Below, piece after piece: positions 54,701 to 63,000 of a DNA stretch of 64,000 nt (position 1 is the first letter of the stretch; every line of letters starts with the position of its first letter). The notes beneath the pieces were generated by a model. That model saw only the letters and a program-made list of their open reading frames with translations, did no database searches and was not told where the DNA came from. Source of the stretch: Diphasiastrum complanatum (taxonomy: Eukaryota; Streptophyta; Lycopodiopsida; Lycopodiales; Lycopodiaceae). The stretch spans positions 1,300,128 through 1,364,127 of the forward strand of contig CM055107.1 of the NCBI GenBank assembly GCA_029204225.1. The letters are read 5' to 3'. The position numbers were made by a program, and so were the translations under genes.

Positions 54701-56390
54701 TCTATATATAGCTTCACGTACTATTTGGGGAGTAAAAGGAAGAATCTAAGATTTGGGTTTGAAGGTAATAAGGATGGAGTGTTGTATAAAAAGTGGATGG
54801 AAAAGAAACTCATGCCATGCTCCCTCTCGCAACAAATCAAGCGTGGACCTAATCCATAGTCCCTCATCCATAGAATGCCTCAAATGAGGAAGCGAACAAG
54901 AGGTCAATGAGACTTTTCTTTTGAGCTTCTATGTAAGGGATTTCTTATGTCGGAGTAAGGAGCAATTTTTAGTAAACATATATCGATTAAATGTCACAAT
55001 AGGATAGTACCCAAATATAAAACCACCACATCTTAGACCGCCAACTCCCTCATGCATAACAAGGGCTATATGCTATGGTATCCTTGCTCATGTCTTTGAA
55101 AACCAAGAGGTAGTTGCAAGTCAAATGTGCAGAGATGATTCCAGTTTGCTAATGACAAATATATATCGATATTATGTCTAGGATAATACCAGAGATAACA
55201 AAGGACATTGTCAATCTTCAACCGTATGGAGTCCAACCATAAAGTCTTGAACATCAACTTAAAGCTCTCTTATAATCATAATACTCAAGAACAAACTATT
55301 ATTGAGAAACTAAACATATAGTTTCGCTTAATCACGATTCGATGCTAATCGAATAACGATTTTGATTCAAACCTCCGAATCGGATTTCCCTGGAAAAAGA
55401 AATTCCTCATAGAACCCGATTACAGAGAGGTCATGTTTCTCTCTCTTTTTGTTGTTCTTTGTTGTAAGAGTGCAATGGAATGTGAGTGTATGTGAGAGAG
55501 AGCGAGAAAAAGAGAGTAAAATTACAAGTTATTACTTTTTGGAATTATGTATAAAATGTACAAAAAAAAATTGAGTTATCAAACCCTAAAACCAATTCGC
55601 CGATTCGAAAACCCTAGGACCAATTTGAAAGGTCGAATAGGTTGATTCGGCTAATTCCGATTCGACCGATTCCGAATAGGAAGGAAACTCTAACTAAACA
55701 TATTATTGAGCATCCAAGCATAAAAAAACTCGAGAATTGCTTGACAATAAATCCTTGAGAAAACAATATATACTATAAACACAAAATCCAAGTTTAAGAG
55801 CCTAGAAAAGATGCATATTGACTAAGATATTCCATGAAATTGATGTACTAAAAACTCATACAAAAAGTTCAATTCAAACACTAACATCACGCTTCATGAA
55901 CACTTTAGTTCATTTGAAAGCCAACAACCCCTTGGTGACACATTGTAAGTCACTTATCCTTGCTAGTTTCAAAAAAATAACTTATAGCAATACCTTGGAA
56001 GAGCACCCTTGCCACCAACTTTGATAGCATGCTTCAAGTTTTGCAGCTGATTTTTCTCTTGCTTTGCAACACGCTCTTTCTTGCCCTTGTTCATCTTAGA
56101 AAACGGATCCTCTCCCAGCCCTAAAAAAAAGGAACAAAAGTTTCATTCTCATAAACCCATTCCTCCATTCCCCAAATAAAAACTTCCATAATTAAGCTAC
56201 AAATATTACGCATACTTCCATAATTAAGCTACAAATATTACGCATGGAGATAGGATTTGCAAAATCATGCCTTTGAGAATTGACAAATTGATATTAAAGA
56301 CTAGTGATGAACAAGAAATTTCTAATGGTACCAAAATACAAGCTCTAATATAATAATCACGTCATGATTAAAATAGAGTATTTCAACTAT

Positions 56391-56462
<72 letters not shown>

Positions 56463-57771
56463 TTACCATCAGAATCCTTTGCCTCAATGACAGGGATATC
56501 ATTATCATCTGCAACACGCTTGTAGCCATGTCGCCTTCTCCATTCACCAGACATCTCATCAAAATCGAGCTTGCTTCTCTTTCGCTTTGTAATCCCTACA
56601 ATATCCAAATTGCAAACATCTCAAAGTTTGCAACAACAGCCGAAAACATGTATTGCAATGGCATAAATGGTAGATTGCAACTAGTAGGAATGTACTGAAA
56701 GTGAAATTGAGAAACATAGCATATCTTGTCATCCCAAAATACCTGCATGCAATGATCCAAAGCATAACGTTCTAAATAAAAAATGTCTTGAATCAACCAA
56801 AATGAGAGGAAATGTATGTGAACCTTTTTCTCGTGCAAAAATTTCCCATTTAGTTGGTGGCCTTGGTTTTGGAAGCTGGAACATCAACATCAAGCGCTTC
56901 AATAGAAATAATAAGTTATGAAGATGTAAATCAAACAAGATACCTGCAATTAGGATCCCCAACCAGAGGGCCACATAAATTTGTTGCATTATGTGCACGT
57001 GAATTTGGACCCAGCATTAGATATGGAATGAGTGTACAGCCATCAGAAGACAGATTTTACAGTGAACATGTTCAAATAAATCTTTCTATGCATGCAAATG
57101 TTCAAATCAATCTCTTTTGAATCTTGATATTTAGTATAGTTGAAAAGTACAGATGGACACTTGGGTCTTACAAGTGATTTGTATGACAAACGCAAAACTC
57201 ATGTTGGTAATCTTTTTGAAGAATAAAGCCTCAAGCCGATATAAAGGAAGCATGGTGTATGAATGAACCTTACTGGCTTTTCTCGGGGAAGGGGAGTCAA
57301 TGTTGCAGGCAGATTTACAAGCCTTCCGACCCTGTCAAGAGTAGACGGAAGATTGAATAGTTTCTCAACTAAAGCTTGCATAAGTGTCCTTCCTGCCTCC
57401 AAACATTCCTTGTCTCTATCTTCCCTGCAATTCCATAAAAACCTGAGTTGGCACACTTTCCATTTTGATCCGATGTATCAAAGACCCATGACGCATCCAC
57501 ATGACTTCAGTTGCTTTGAAGTTCAACGATATATATGAAACCTATGTAGATAGTGTCTATTTATCAAGTAATCAGATTGCAACGTAAGTCTCAGGAAACT
57601 CATAAAAAACAGCAGAAATTCCAAAGCCCTAAACCTGGATGATGAAGGCGAGATGCCAGGATGTGTGGGGTCATATACGAGCAGGTTTCCAAGGTCAATA
57701 TAATAGGGCAGAGAAGGCTCTGACGGTGCAAGCTCTGCAGAGGGACCACCTTCATCGGCTCCCAGCAACAT
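42151..57771 (-). CDS. RRS1: Ribosome biogenesis regulatory protein RRS1 (8 exons)
   Basis: A complete spliced gene for the nucleolar RRS1 family. RRS1, with RPF2, loads 5S rRNA and ribosomal proteins uL5/uL18 onto pre-60S particles. The coding exons join in phase to 361 residues: 57635-57771, 57274-57424, 56824-56875, 56467-56595, 55994-56120, 45556-45739, 42471-42584, 42151-42342. The conserved RRS1 domain covers roughly residues 20-170: [41 protein letters not shown] and [18 protein letters not shown] and a basic [17 protein letters not shown] helix follow, then [12 protein letters not shown] and GKHRK. The C-terminus is a lysine-rich tail of three 11-residue repeats. The length is near that of other plant homologues. 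Introns are 128 bp to 10.3 kb, seven in all; one is GC-AG. Start ATG 57771 is the first ATG of the predicted leader. This is not the plant disease-resistance gene also called RRS1. Confidence 0.93.
42160..42255 (-). repeat. Coding 33-bp tandem repeat in RRS1 tail
   Basis: Three in-frame units encode [20 protein letters not shown] and [10 protein letters not shown]. This is a basic tail that likely binds RNA or serves as a nucleolar signal; that role is inferred. Confidence 0.85.
42343..42470 (-). other. RRS1 intron 7, 128 bp, GC-AG type
   Basis: Begins GCAAGC and ends TTTTTAACAG. The GC donor is preceded by AAG, the strong exon context usual for GC-AG introns. Confidence 0.8.
42471..42584 (-). 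CDS. RRS1: RRS1 exon 7 (residues 261-298)
   Basis: Acceptor AATGCAG|TTTCTT. It encodes [20 protein letters not shown] and [11 protein letters not shown]. The donor is AACAAG|GCAAGC, a GC rather than GT donor. Confidence 0.9.
42733..42978. repeat. Minisatellite of TTGGTCGAA/TTGGCCAAA units
   Basis: A short unit of about 9 bp, alternately TTGGTCGAA, TTGGCCGAA and TTGGGCCAA, repeats over 245 bp. Because the period is 9, an open frame with a FDQVDQ-like pattern results on the minus strand. That is a repeat artefact inside an intron. Confidence 0.85.
44007..44360 (-). pseudogene. UDP-glycosyltransferase N-terminal remnant
   Basis: The minus-strand frame contains [20 protein letters not shown] followed by [18 protein letters not shown]. 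This matches the part of plant family-1 glycosyltransferases that follows the N-terminal sheet (SDAFLGWT.DVA..LGI...FFT..A). Only about 118 codons remain. The C-terminal sugar-nucleotide binding box is absent. It lies inside RRS1 intron 6 on the same strand, so it is probably a captured or dispersed gene fragment. Confidence 0.5.
44637..44680. repeat. (GA)n microsatellite
   Basis: About 22 GA units. Confidence 0.95.
44825..44872. repeat. Perfect 22-bp inverted repeat, 4-nt loop
   Basis: GGGGTAGGAGGATGCACCCA... is followed after CAAC by its exact complement. A related motif (GGATGCATACATCCTCC) lies 70 bp upstream. Confidence 0.95.
45556..45739 (-). CDS. RRS1: RRS1 exon 6 (residues 199-260)
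   Basis: Acceptor GTCTCAG|TACTTTG, donor CGTAAG|GTTGTC. The split codon completes serine, giving [15 protein letters not shown] across the junction as in other plant RRS1 proteins. Contains [14 protein letters not shown] and GKHRK. Confidence 0.9.
46038..46375 (+). pseudogene. Ty1/copia RNase H end in RRS1 intron 5
   Basis: Plus-strand frames read [14 protein letters not shown], then IYSENQSGI (RNase H, D changed to E), then [19 protein letters not shown] and [19 protein letters not shown]. Two frame changes and stops show decay. It is antisense to RRS1. Confidence 0.8.
46681..47104. repeat. 213-bp tandem duplication
   Basis: Copies start at 46681 and 46894 (CCTAGATATTTCACAATTT) and differ by a 2-bp indel and a few substitutions. 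Open minus-strand frames inside (for example [16 protein letters not shown]) appear in both copies but match nothing I know. A further CAAACGCG palindrome-like cluster follows. Confidence 0.9.
47483..48367 (-). mobile_element. hAT-like MITE interrupted by an inverted copy of itself
   Basis: Flanked by an exact 8-bp duplication CTTCAAAG (47475-47482 and 48368-48375), as expected for hAT. Outer ends read CAAAGATGCAGGCC and, reversed, CTGAGTTGCAGCGG, sharing an AGxTGCAG core. Outer halves (47483-47678 and 48137-48367) total about 430 bp. Between them sits an inverted copy of about 458 bp (47679-48136). The subtermini are rich in GATCCGGATCG-type words. No coding capacity. Confidence 0.75.
47679..48136 (+). 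mobile_element. Inner hAT-like MITE copy
   Basis: Starts GTTGCAGCGGATCGCGATC and ends GGCTTGCATCTTTG, matching the outer element read on the other strand over its whole length. The left junction has lost about 13 bp, apparently between TTG repeats. Confidence 0.7.
48626..49334 (+). mobile_element. Diverged relative of the 47.5-48.4 kb MITE with a G-rich insert
   Basis: The left part (GAATCGCGATTCGCTGG ... AAAATCGCAAAAA) parallels the start of the MITE. The right part (TGATACCCATATTGCC ... GCGATGCATCTATG) parallels its end. GATCCGGATC words are replaced by GAATCGCGATTC. No target duplication was found. Confidence 0.5.
49020..49130. repeat. G-rich hairpin repeat (GGGGGGCGGTAGCCCCCC)
   Basis: Three or four units of a GC-rich inverted motif in tandem. 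Each unit can fold on itself and the G runs could form a quadruplex. Resembles hairpins seen in some plant LTRs; origin not settled. Confidence 0.6.
49960..50940. repeat. Dispersed repeat, inverted relative of 9430-10760
   Basis: The reverse complement shares blocks in order with 9430-10760, for example TTGTGGGATGGTGGTAGGTA and ATGCCCTAATATG-like words. No coding capacity. A GA microsatellite (49926-49952) lies just before it. Confidence 0.65.
51620..51718. repeat. (GA)n and (TG)25 microsatellites
   Basis: A short GA run at 51621-51638 and an uninterrupted TG run of about 50 bp at 51668-51717. Confidence 0.9.
51813..51940. other. Possible hAT terminus near the transposase
   Basis: CTAAGTTGCATCCCATTCC resembles the CTGAGTTGCAGC end of the MITE at 48367 and is followed by CCGAATCGG-type subterminal words. 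The matching right end was not found, so the limits of the autonomous element remain open. Confidence 0.35.
52341..54552 (-). pseudogene. hAT transposase, decayed
   Basis: On the minus strand the fragments occur in normal order. There is first a piece reading [12 protein letters not shown] (54552-54331). The DUF659-type region follows from 54361 ([35 protein letters not shown]), then [19 protein letters not shown] at 54149-53901. A segment with [13 protein letters not shown] lies at about 53330. The C-terminal dimerisation domain is at 53063-52824 ([33 protein letters not shown]), and an acidic tail runs to 52341. SILSDGWTD carries the first catalytic aspartate. Many frameshifts; the BED finger was not found. 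It lies antisense-free, on the same strand as RRS1, within intron 5. Confidence 0.85.
54750..55309. other. No gene recognised
   Basis: Non-coding intron sequence between the transposase remnant and the next MITE. I could not find the transposon's upstream terminus here. Confidence 0.4.
55318..55693. mobile_element. hAT-like MITE, 376 bp, with 8-bp target duplication
   Basis: Flanked by CTAAACAT at 55310-55317 and 55694-55701. Ends are ATAGTTTCGC and, reversed, TTAGAGTTTCC. Subterminal GATTCG/CGAATC words are dense, for example CCGATTCGAAAACCC and ACCGATTCCGAATAGG. Non-coding. Confidence 0.6.
55994..56120 (-). CDS. RRS1: RRS1 exon 5 (residues 157-198)
   Basis: Acceptor TTTTTAG|GGCTG, donor CCAAG|GTATTG. 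It encodes [20 protein letters not shown] and the following lysine-rich helix up to GALP. The next exon is 10.25 kb away. Confidence 0.9.
56182..56245. repeat. Perfect 32-bp tandem duplication in RRS1 intron 4
   Basis: Two identical copies beginning ACTTCCATAATTAAGCTACA (56182 and 56214). Confidence 0.95.
56391..56456. repeat. (TC)33 microsatellite in RRS1 intron 4
   Basis: A pure TC run of about 66 bp, ending 10 bp from the exon 4 donor site. Confidence 0.95.
56467..56595 (-). CDS. RRS1: RRS1 exon 4 (residues 114-156)
   Basis: Acceptor ATTGTAG|GGATT, donor GATG|GTAAGA. Contains [21 protein letters not shown] (GA)n microsatellite on the transcript strand begins 11 nt into the following intron. 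Confidence 0.92.
56824..56875 (-). CDS. RRS1: RRS1 exon 3 (residues 97-113)
   Basis: A 52-nt micro-exon, acceptor GTTCCAG|CTTCC, donor AAAAAG|GTTCAC. It encodes [17 protein letters not shown], one of the most conserved blocks of the family. Confidence 0.9.
57274..57424 (-). CDS. RRS1: RRS1 exon 2 (residues 46-96)
   Basis: Acceptor ATTGCAG|GGAA, donor AGCCA|GTAAGG. Contains [15 protein letters not shown] and LPREKP. Its 151 nt return the frame to phase 0. Confidence 0.92.
57635..57771 (-). CDS. RRS1: RRS1 exon 1 (residues 1-45)
   Basis: ATG at 57771. It ends SPSSS with donor CCAG|GTTTAG and splice phase 2. The [13 protein letters not shown] segment is the family's N-terminal signature. Confidence 0.9.
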
Positions 57772-57835
57772 CCTTCCTCTTAACCCGACTTCTTTTTTAA
57801 GCCACCCTTTACTTTAAGTAAACAACCTACTTAAC

Positions 57836-58174
57836 CTGCAAAAACAGCACCATCACTTTCACAAACTAAGAGACTTACAAAATAAATACTAGACTATATA
57901 AGTACTCTGCTCTAAACCCCCATATTTGTTATAGTCGTATGCATTACAAAGCTTCTACATCTTGCTAACCGATAATAGGCATGAATCAAAAGGCTTACTA
58001 TGTTAGGAATCATCAATCCTATTCCCAGATGAAAATAACGAAAGCCTAAGCAATAAGAGGACGTGCCATTTAAAGATAAAATCGGATCGAGAACCAAAAG
58101 AGCTTTTGACGCAGGAGAAAAACTCCTGATCGTGCATACACAATATCAGTCGCTAGAAACATGACCAAACCAAC
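57836..58174 (-). other. Probable 5' UTR intron of RRS1
   Basis: Donor GAAGAAG|GTTGGT at 58175/58174 and acceptor TTTTTGCAG|GTTAAG at 57836/57835 would remove 339 bp of leader. The predicted spliced leader has no ATG before the start codon, while the unspliced one has several. Confidence 0.45.
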
Positions 58175-58292
58175 CTTCTTCACGTCCCGCCAGTCCGTAG
58201 TAACGATTTCTTGCCAATTCCAGCTCTTTCTATTTCCAATATCCTCGCTATCAGTCGAGGGCTGCAAATCTTCTCTTGGGACGGCGATGTTG

Positions 58293-58310
58293 AACCCTAA
58301 ACCCTAAAAG
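58293..58310. promoter_or_regulatory. Double telo-box of RRS1 promoter or leader
   Basis: AACCCTAAACCCTAAAAG lies about 520 bp before the RRS1 start codon. Telo-boxes mark plant genes of the translation machinery. Confidence 0.55.
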
Positions 58311-58363
58311 CTCTAAAGAGAAGATAATATAACGATCAATCAATATTGCAGGAGACTGGAGGC

Positions 58364-58382
58364 TGGGCCCTCCTATATATAC
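58364..58382 (-). promoter_or_regulatory. TATA box and site II-like motif of RRS1
   Basis: The minus strand reads TGTATATATAGG (58382-58371), with TGGGCC on the plus strand at 58364-58369 next to it. Transcription would start near 58340-58350. The position fits the telo-box and leader intron. Confidence 0.4.
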
Positions 58383-58389
58383 ACCCAGC

Positions 58390-59980
58390 ACGCACCTGTA
58401 TGGGCTTGGCGGTGCTACCCATTGGTGTGCTCCGGAGCATGCGCTGGTGCTCATGAAAAAATAGCTCGGTCACGTATTTGCACGGGCAGGGCCGGGTAGC
58501 GGCACCATTCCATTGCCTTGGGCTCAAAGGCACGCACGCACATTACACATAAGTCCGCGCCGTGAGACTCGGGCACATACTTAAAAGGGTGTTGGGGACT
58601 GAAGTGGCCAAGTTGACCTACATCATGACTGACTTCCAATCATAGTATAAGGCACATGAGGTGGCGAGGACCCCTTGCCACGCAACAGCAAGTGAAAGTG
58701 ATTTTTTGGACAGTGGGACCTTGCACAGAATGTTGAGTTGTCAGGTGTGAGAGAAGAATTATGGTCCATTGCACATCATCTCACTTGTCAAGCTATAAAT
58801 AGATGGCAAGAGGAAGGGCTAAGCAAAAGGAACTGTTATTGGATTTTAATCTCTTTCCATGTACTGATCTAACCAAAATTTACAATCTATAATATTATTC
58901 CATTTTTTGTAGCAATCTACAAACATGTAGGATTACTCACATTTTGTGATATTTTATAGATGTATATGCACAGTTTGCAGATTTACTTCTTTGCACAATC
59001 TATAGAAATACACCGCATTTGGTTGCAGTATCGCATATATCATAGACCTCCTAAATCAACTACCGCACGTCTCACAAATAGCAAAAAAGCCAAATGCCTC
59101 ATGTATCGCATTTTTGCCAAAAGAGCAATGACAATGAAGGACTGCAACTTATGTGACTACCTTAATACCGCACTATATCACTTTTTCTTAATTCAAAAAA
59201 GGATGACTATTGCACCTCAACGAAGGGCTACGGCTACCCTTGATATTGCATTGTCCTAAAATGCAACTGCCTCAAGGCTCGTATATTTCTCTCACAAATT
59301 CATTATCATGCTAATGATAATATTAGACGATCAATCTAGCTTGCTATTCAGAACTATTTGAGGCGTCGTAGACAGCCATGGTAGTTCTGATAGATAGTTG
59401 GTTAGTTCGATTAGTCATATAGCAATGTGGAATAAGAAATATACATAACAATACAGAACAAACAAAGGTTGAGCCATATCAGAAATAATGCGGAAATAAG
59501 AAAGCTTAATAAATGATGTTCATGCATTAGAATGTTTTTGGAGTGATCCTTGAAAGGTATTTCATTCAGTAGCGCAATTGGAGTATAGAATGATTGAAAG
59601 CATTCAAGTGTTGCACAGACTTTTCAGATCAGTTCAAGGATTAATTATATAATACTGAGATGACCAAATCTATTGTGGGGACACTCTTCGCTTCTTTGTT
59701 ATGTCTCTACTTGTTTGACGGATCTGATTGCTTGGATCTTTATTCTCATGCTCAAATTATCATGCATCATTCCATACATTATCGTGTTGCAATCATTCCG
59801 ATCATTAGCTCTTGCTCGAATTCCATACATGTACAACATTAGTAGATTTTTGACATAGTTTTTGAGGATCGTACATGAGTTTCGCCGTCAGTACATCGCT
59901 TTTCCAATTTCACGATTATTTCGAAAGTTTATATAGGATTCGGCATAATCCTAGACTTGGATATCTGGTACTCCTCAGTC
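58390..59980. other. No gene recognised
   Basis: The sequence upstream of RRS1 has only motif-free short frames. No second gene was found facing away from the promoter. Confidence 0.45.
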
Positions 59981-59984
59981 ACCA

Positions 59985-60060
59985 TGGCTCGAGGGTGAAG
60001 CGGTTAAGTATTTGACTATCTGTTTCATGTTGGTTGGGTGGTTTGGCTCCACATGTGATC
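59985..60060 (+). other. tRNA-like or SINE-like sequence, weak
   Basis: GAAGCGGTTAAGT resembles a pol III box A. GTGGTTTGGCTCCAC, 40 nt on, resembles a tRNA T-arm with four pairs and a 7-nt loop. No acceptor stem is clear. Confidence 0.2.
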
Positions 60061-63000
60061 AGAAGGTGGAGTTGCTTTTTGTTTTTTCTTAGCTTTTTGG
60101 TATTTCCTCTTTGCTTTTTACTTCCTGGTGGTGGAATTGACCTCCAAGTAAGTGGCTTCTCTCATTTTGGTTTTCTTTCAGCTTAATGCTCATTATTATG
60201 GAAATTTTCCATAAAAAATGATGGAAATTTATGGATTTTTGGCGGTTTTTGAGCTAGTATTCCATGTTTTGGCTTGAAATTTGTCAAAGTTATTGTTTAT
60301 GATTTGTACTTGTTGTTTTCCAGTCATTATAATTGATTCTAATGATGGCATGCTAGTGGAAAAGCCAAAAGTGGGTCTAGATAGTGATTTTTAGCCAAAA
60401 ATTGGAGGTTTTGGGCTAGAAATGGACTGTATGAACCATGATTGAATAAAATCAGAACTTTCAGTGCCTGAATGTAATTGAATTATAGTAGATATGGCCT
60501 GATTTCACTTGCATGTGGGTTTGATCCACAAGAAATTGCAAAAAAGATTGAAAAATGGTCAAAAAACATGGTTTTTTGGTGGCTAATATTTTGCATGCAC
60601 GTTTTCAGAGGTGTAATAATGTTGTACTAAGGCTTTCATGAAGTTTTGTTAGGATTGGACACCATTAAGGGTCTCAAAAAGTCAAAAAAATAGGTGGTCT
60701 GGATCCATTGGATATTTTTACAAGCTAAAAGATATGATGGATTCCTCTAATTTGAGCCATCATGCACCCAATTTGGAGTTGGGTGGCTTAGACACCAATA
60801 TCTTGTTGAAGGACTCCATAAATGCAATTTTTGCATGATCTAAGCTTATGATTGCTTTTTGGACCTAATGGAAACCTCTATGCCTCTCTAATGGACCTCA
60901 AAAGAGTGCTTGTAACCTCTTATTGGATGCTTATTGGGCTGGAGTTGGATTTTTGACAATACCACCTAGAAAAAGTGCGCCCTCCTACTGCAATTTTAGT
61001 CTGTTACAGCTCGCACATGTGAAGCCTACGTGGTAGTCTGTTACAGCTCGCACATGTGAAGCCTACATGGTAGGGTGACATGGCAACTGCCTTTCTAACC
61101 TCCTCTCCCTCTATACTATGTTTTACAGCGACCTAATCGGAGTCCTATAGCAAAAGTTTTGGCCGTCGGAAGTTTGGCAATTTTTGAGTAAAATTTAAAA
61201 AATTTCCAAATTGTTCTAATTGCATGCATGTCTGTGAAGCAGGAGAGTACTTTTCCAGTGTTGAAAATGTTTGGATGCATGATACAAGGAGGTACAGTAG
61301 GTCGATCGGTGGAATTTCATGCTTGAATACGGTTTTATAAGAAGCTAGTCGAAAAGCAAATTTCCCAGTTACTAGTATTTTACGTAGAAAATTTTGATTT
61401 TTTAGAAATGTCTACATGTCATGTTTGATGCATGTCGGATGTTCTGAAATCCTTTCAAAATGGGATGACAATTGTAAAACTGCCAAGTTGATGTGATAAA
61501 TTGATTTTCACAGTTTTGGTCCATATTGAACGGAACTTGAAAATCCCAGTTACATAAATTTTCAAAGAACCATGGATATATCTTGATTTTGCTCAAATTC
61601 ATTGGTTTTTTATCAAACAACAATTGCTTAAAAAGTGAATAATCTTACTGAGATAAAATCAATCAGTTTTATAAGGTCATAGAATCTTTCACTTTCGGTT
61701 GAAGACTTTGTAATTTGTCAACTAAAGAAAACATTTCTTGTTTTCTGTGATCAATAAAGACCAAGAATAATGCAAGTCTTGTTGGAACAGTTTCTATGCC
61801 GATCAACATGTAGATTTGCTAGTAGTTGAGTGCACCAGATAACTAGCGAACAATCAAAACTGTCTGGATGACCAGTAGATAAAAGTTGTATTGATTCAGG
61901 GTCCTTTCTATAAGGGAAGCTCCCTAAGATCCTGCTTACAAGATAACACACAATGGAAAACACACTATGGAGCAACCACCCAACCAAGTAGAAGCAACCA
62001 ATCAACTCTAGAAGCTTCATCCCCAAGCCAAGGAATAAGAAGCATGAATGTAAAGTGAAATCCTGGCAATAAATCAATGATCATAATGAGGACTAGAGCA
62101 AGTTTAGCCTCAATATATAGAGCCAAAAGCAACCTGGGCACATAGCCATGCATAGCCCTAAGTTCCCTATACATAGATTCACCTAGAATAGAGTCTTGAG
62201 CATGGACCACCTATTCATAGAATTGCTATTGATAAATCTACACATGCATACACTATCTCATACCTTGTCTAAACTCCATTTAGTGTGTTCTGGGCCTCAC
62301 AAGGATATTAGTTACTTTTGGATCACATCCAGTATGACGTGGCATAACTAACAGCTAGATTTACTAGAGTACCGTGTATCCAAGACTAGGAGTATACTGA
62401 ATCCTACTTACTGGCCATGGACATAGCATTCTTCCCTCCTTAAACTACTTCTAGCCTTAGAACATAAAAAAATAACAGGAACAATTCTTTTAACTTTAAA
62501 TATTAACCTAGAAAATCATTATCCTTAGTCAAACTTTCACATCAAACAAGTACTAAGAGATAATATTATTTCAAATCGTCTCCTACGATAACTGGAGATC
62601 CAATTCAAATGAAGAACTGTACTCAAGCATCTGCATACCATAAATTGTAGTAGAATAACATCCACTAGATACACTAAATTCTCCACAAATAAAATACTTA
62701 TCTTGTGAGAATATCTGTGAGATCCATAGGTTTTTAAATAAAATACAAGAGTAGAGAGATTCAAAACACTGATCCAAATCATACTTAATCATTTACAGGA
62801 TACTGGAGTATATGTCTAACATAACTCAGGAAAAGTAAGAGTCATTCCAAAAGTCTTTCCATTAAGAAAATACTGGATTTAGGAATATTTCCAAAACATG
62901 ATTCTTGAAGTGCAAGATTCAAGTTCTATAAACAACTGGTAATTAAAGACTGGACGCATACCAAAACGACAATCATCTTTAACTACAAATAGGTTTAGAT

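Larger units (their letters stand above)
45740..55993 (-). other. RRS1 intron 5, 10.25 kb, transposon-filled
   Basis: Contains a copia RNase H end, tandem repeats, a self-nested hAT-like MITE, a diverged relative with a G-rich insert, a dispersed repeat shared with 9.4-10.8 kb, a TG microsatellite, a hAT transposase pseudogene and a second MITE. Confidence 0.85.

Noticed and set aside
58070-58267. Upstream frame as an N-terminal extension of RRS1
   Set aside because: It lacks an ATG in the leader exon and meets stops before the conserved start at 57771.
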